Part shown: positions 6,021 through 6,942 of the stretch, one piece after another
How positions within the stretch are numbered: the first letter of the stretch is position 1
Layout of the letters: each line of letters begins with the position of its first letter
NCBI GenBank assembly: GCA_016930955.1
Contig: JAFGFR010000075.1
Span: forward strand, 1 to 6,942
DNA from: Victivallales bacterium
GTDB taxonomy: Bacteria > Verrucomicrobiota > Lentisphaeria > Victivallales > JAADHT01
Length of the DNA: 6,942 nucleotides
Direction: 5' to 3'
Program-made: the position numbers and the translations under genes
The notes under the pieces: model-generated
Databases searched by the model: none
What the model was told of the DNA's origin: nothing
The model's input: only the letters and a program-made list of their open reading frames with translations

Positions 6021-6299
6021 TCAGGTTTTCGGAGGAAAATCAAAGTCATGCGCGAAAAGCCCGGAGATCGCGTTGCAGGCAACCTCCTCCTCATCTCCCT
6101 CGACAACTATGCCGACATGATCCCCCTTCGATAGCCCCATGCCCAACAGGGCAAGGATGCTGTTGAGCTCGATGGTGTTGCCGCCGCAGGAGACGCTGAA
6201 CCGACATCCAGGATATTTCTGGGCCTCCTTAAGTATCAAGCTGGAGGGTCGGCAATGAATCCCCGCCTCATTCACTATCTCAACATCTCTCCGAACCAT
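6021..6299 (-). CDS. ptsH: HPr family phosphocarrier protein
   Basis: The 92-residue product is a full-length HPr domain. His15 in AGIHCRPSS is the residue phosphorylated by enzyme I in phosphotransferase systems, followed by Arg17 and Pro18 as in GLHARPA of standard HPr. Ser47 in NSILALLGMGLSKGD aligns with Ser46, the site of HPr kinase in Gram-positive and some Gram-negative species. HPr passes phosphate to sugar-specific EIIA proteins or acts as a regulator. Residue 16 is Cys rather than the usual Ala. No enzyme I, EII or HPr kinase gene is in view; instead it heads the operon with the large envelope protein and ABC ATPase. This suggests a regulatory HPr (Crh- or NPr-like), although a true PTS HPr with distant partners is equally possible. 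ATG 6299 is preceded by AGGA at 6308-6311, eight bases away, and a promoter lies at 6408-6435. Confidence 0.93.
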   Translation of the reverse strand: MVRRDVEIVNEAGIHCRPSSLILKEAQKYPGCRFSVSCGGNTIELNSILALLGMGLSKGDHVGIVVEGDEEEVACNAISGLFAHDFDFPPKT

Positions 6300-6407
6300 T
6301 GATCATGTCCTAATCAACAAAAAAACCTCGTGCCAAAAAAAACAAACCGAAAAACACCGGGGCAACACAGCCAACCGCCGCCGCCGACAACGAAACGATA
6401 TCGAGAC

Positions 6408-6435
6408 AATATAGTTGGTTATCTCAAGTTATCAA
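6408..6435 (-). promoter_or_regulatory. Sigma70-like promoter of the HPr operon
   Basis: On the minus strand TTGATA (plus 6430-6435, five of six to consensus) is followed after 16 bases by TATATT (plus 6408-6413, five of six). The predicted start is near 6401, leaving an mRNA leader of about 100 nt before HPr. The spacer is one base shorter than ideal. Confidence 0.6.
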
Positions 6436-6583
6436 ACGCCTAAACTCACTCGCTCGCCACTTCAGGACACCGGAGCACGGAAATCCTCCTGCACAGCTAT
6501 GAAACTTGCATCCAAAACCGCGCCAGGTCACAAACCCAGACAAACTCCCGCCAAACCTTCACACGCAAATCGTACAGACAGAT

Positions 6584-6611
6584 TTGAAAAACACACAAAT
6601 CATGATAGTTT
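6584..6611 (+). promoter_or_regulatory. Weak candidate promoter for the right-hand secreted protein
   Basis: TTGAAA (6584-6589) and TAGTTT (6606-6611) lie 16 bases apart on the plus strand. The -10 box is poor, and the site is more than 150 bases from the start codon. I give it low weight. Confidence 0.2.
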
Positions 6612-6773
6612 GTATGAAGGAGCCACCTTCAAAACTCCGCTTGGATCGCGTCCGTCAAACGGATATTGGGAGTCTTGCGACTGGTTTCGAGCGTGTTTCC
6701 TTTGGATGGTTCAGCCGTGCGCTCAATTTGGCGCATGCGTCTCAGTCGGCTTTAGTAATCTAGGAATAAAATC

Positions 6774-6942
6774 ATGTTTTTCCAGAGAGTGTCGAACCCT
6801 TGTCATGTCATTCCGCGAACGACCAGCCTGTTTCTTTTCATCATGTGCTGCCTGGCTCTGCCGCACTCCAATTCCGAGGCCGGTACAAAACCCCTGAAGC
6901 TGCGCCTCGGGTCTGTCGCTGATTTCACCGGCATAGGCTTGA
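6774..6942 (+). CDS. Secreted protein, N-terminal fragment (cut by window end)
   Basis: ATG 6774 opens a frame that stays open for 56 codons to the window edge. AGGAA at 6762-6766, about seven bases upstream, is a good ribosome binding site. The first 18 residues are polar with two Arg, followed by a hydrophobic core SLFLFIMCCLALP and HSNSEA before Gly37, so I read this as a signal peptide with a long N-region and cleavage near residue 36. The mature start, KPLKLRLGSVADFTGIGL, resembles the first beta strand of CsgG/TolB-like envelope proteins, which often begin with a VxDF motif, but 20 residues are too few to claim it. Cysteines at 25-26 lie in the core and are not a clear lipobox. The gene diverges from the HPr operon. 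Other frames across this stretch lack such a start and signal. Confidence 0.65.
   Translation, partial: MFFQRVSNPCHVIPRTTSLFLFIMCCLALPHSNSEAGTKPLKLRLGSVADFTGIGL

Larger units (their letters stand above)
6300..6773. other. Divergent intergenic region between HPr operon and the right-hand secreted protein
   Basis: This 474-base spacer holds the promoter of the HPr operon and a leader of about 100 nt in which the minus strand carries two U-rich tracts (6321-6327 and 6336-6343) without an adjacent hairpin. A short CCG repeat lies at 6376-6384. Facing right, a poor -35/-10 pair (6584-6611) and AGGA at 6762-6765 serve the gene at 6774. Open frames on the plus strand here (from 6415 and from 6506) have no ribosome binding site and no recognisable protein, so I treat the region as non-coding. 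Confidence 0.5.

Noticed and set aside
6415..6897. 160-residue plus-strand open frame overlapping the right-hand secreted protein
   Set aside because: The alternative frame from 6774 has a ribosome binding site and a clear signal peptide, whereas this one has neither.

Overview
The window looks like chromosomal DNA from a Gram-negative, probably anaerobic and uncultivated bacterium. Three secreted or membrane-anchored proteins have bacterial signal peptides or membrane segments. Sigma70-like promoters, Shine-Dalgarno sites and an intrinsic terminator are visible. The left edge carries the end of a NuoB-like / group 4 [NiFe]-hydrogenase small subunit, which is common in anaerobes. The spacers are loose and rich in repeats. 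I cannot name the phylum; the PVC group, Omnitrophota or a similar lineage would fit, but that is a guess from style rather than a marker-based call.

Layout: (1) 1-167, the C-terminal end of an iron-sulfur oxidoreductase subunit on the + strand, probably the last gene of an operon cut by the window edge. (2) 422-769 (-), a small helix-turn-helix regulator, divergent from (3) 1158-1721 (+), a secreted protein of unknown function. The spacer between them has back-to-back promoters (996-1024 on -, 1075-1103 on +) with palindromes suitable for an operator. (4) A strong terminator at 1744-1768 follows the secreted protein. Just after it, 1798-2427 (+) encodes a small membrane protein with a TPR-like tail. 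(5) 2428-2691 is a convergent spacer of repeats and nested palindromes. (6) On the - strand, read from right to left, a three-gene operon runs HPr phosphocarrier (6299-6021), a 787-residue signal-peptide/two-TM protein with a predicted glutamine-amidotransferase-like fold (6003-3640), and an ABC transporter ATPase (3624-2692). Gaps are 15-17 nt and a good sigma70-type promoter lies at 6408-6435. (7) 6774-6942 (+) is the start of a further secreted protein, divergent from the HPr operon and cut by the window end.

The most unusual feature is the HPr / large membrane protein / ABC ATPase operon. The ATPase is complete in its core motifs but has no ABC permease beside it, and HPr has no phosphotransferase partner in view. 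The large protein resembles, by architecture only, accessory subunits that sit beside ABC-2 type ATPases in some envelope systems such as Gld-type loci. I see no CRISPR array, transposase, tRNA, rRNA or defence system.
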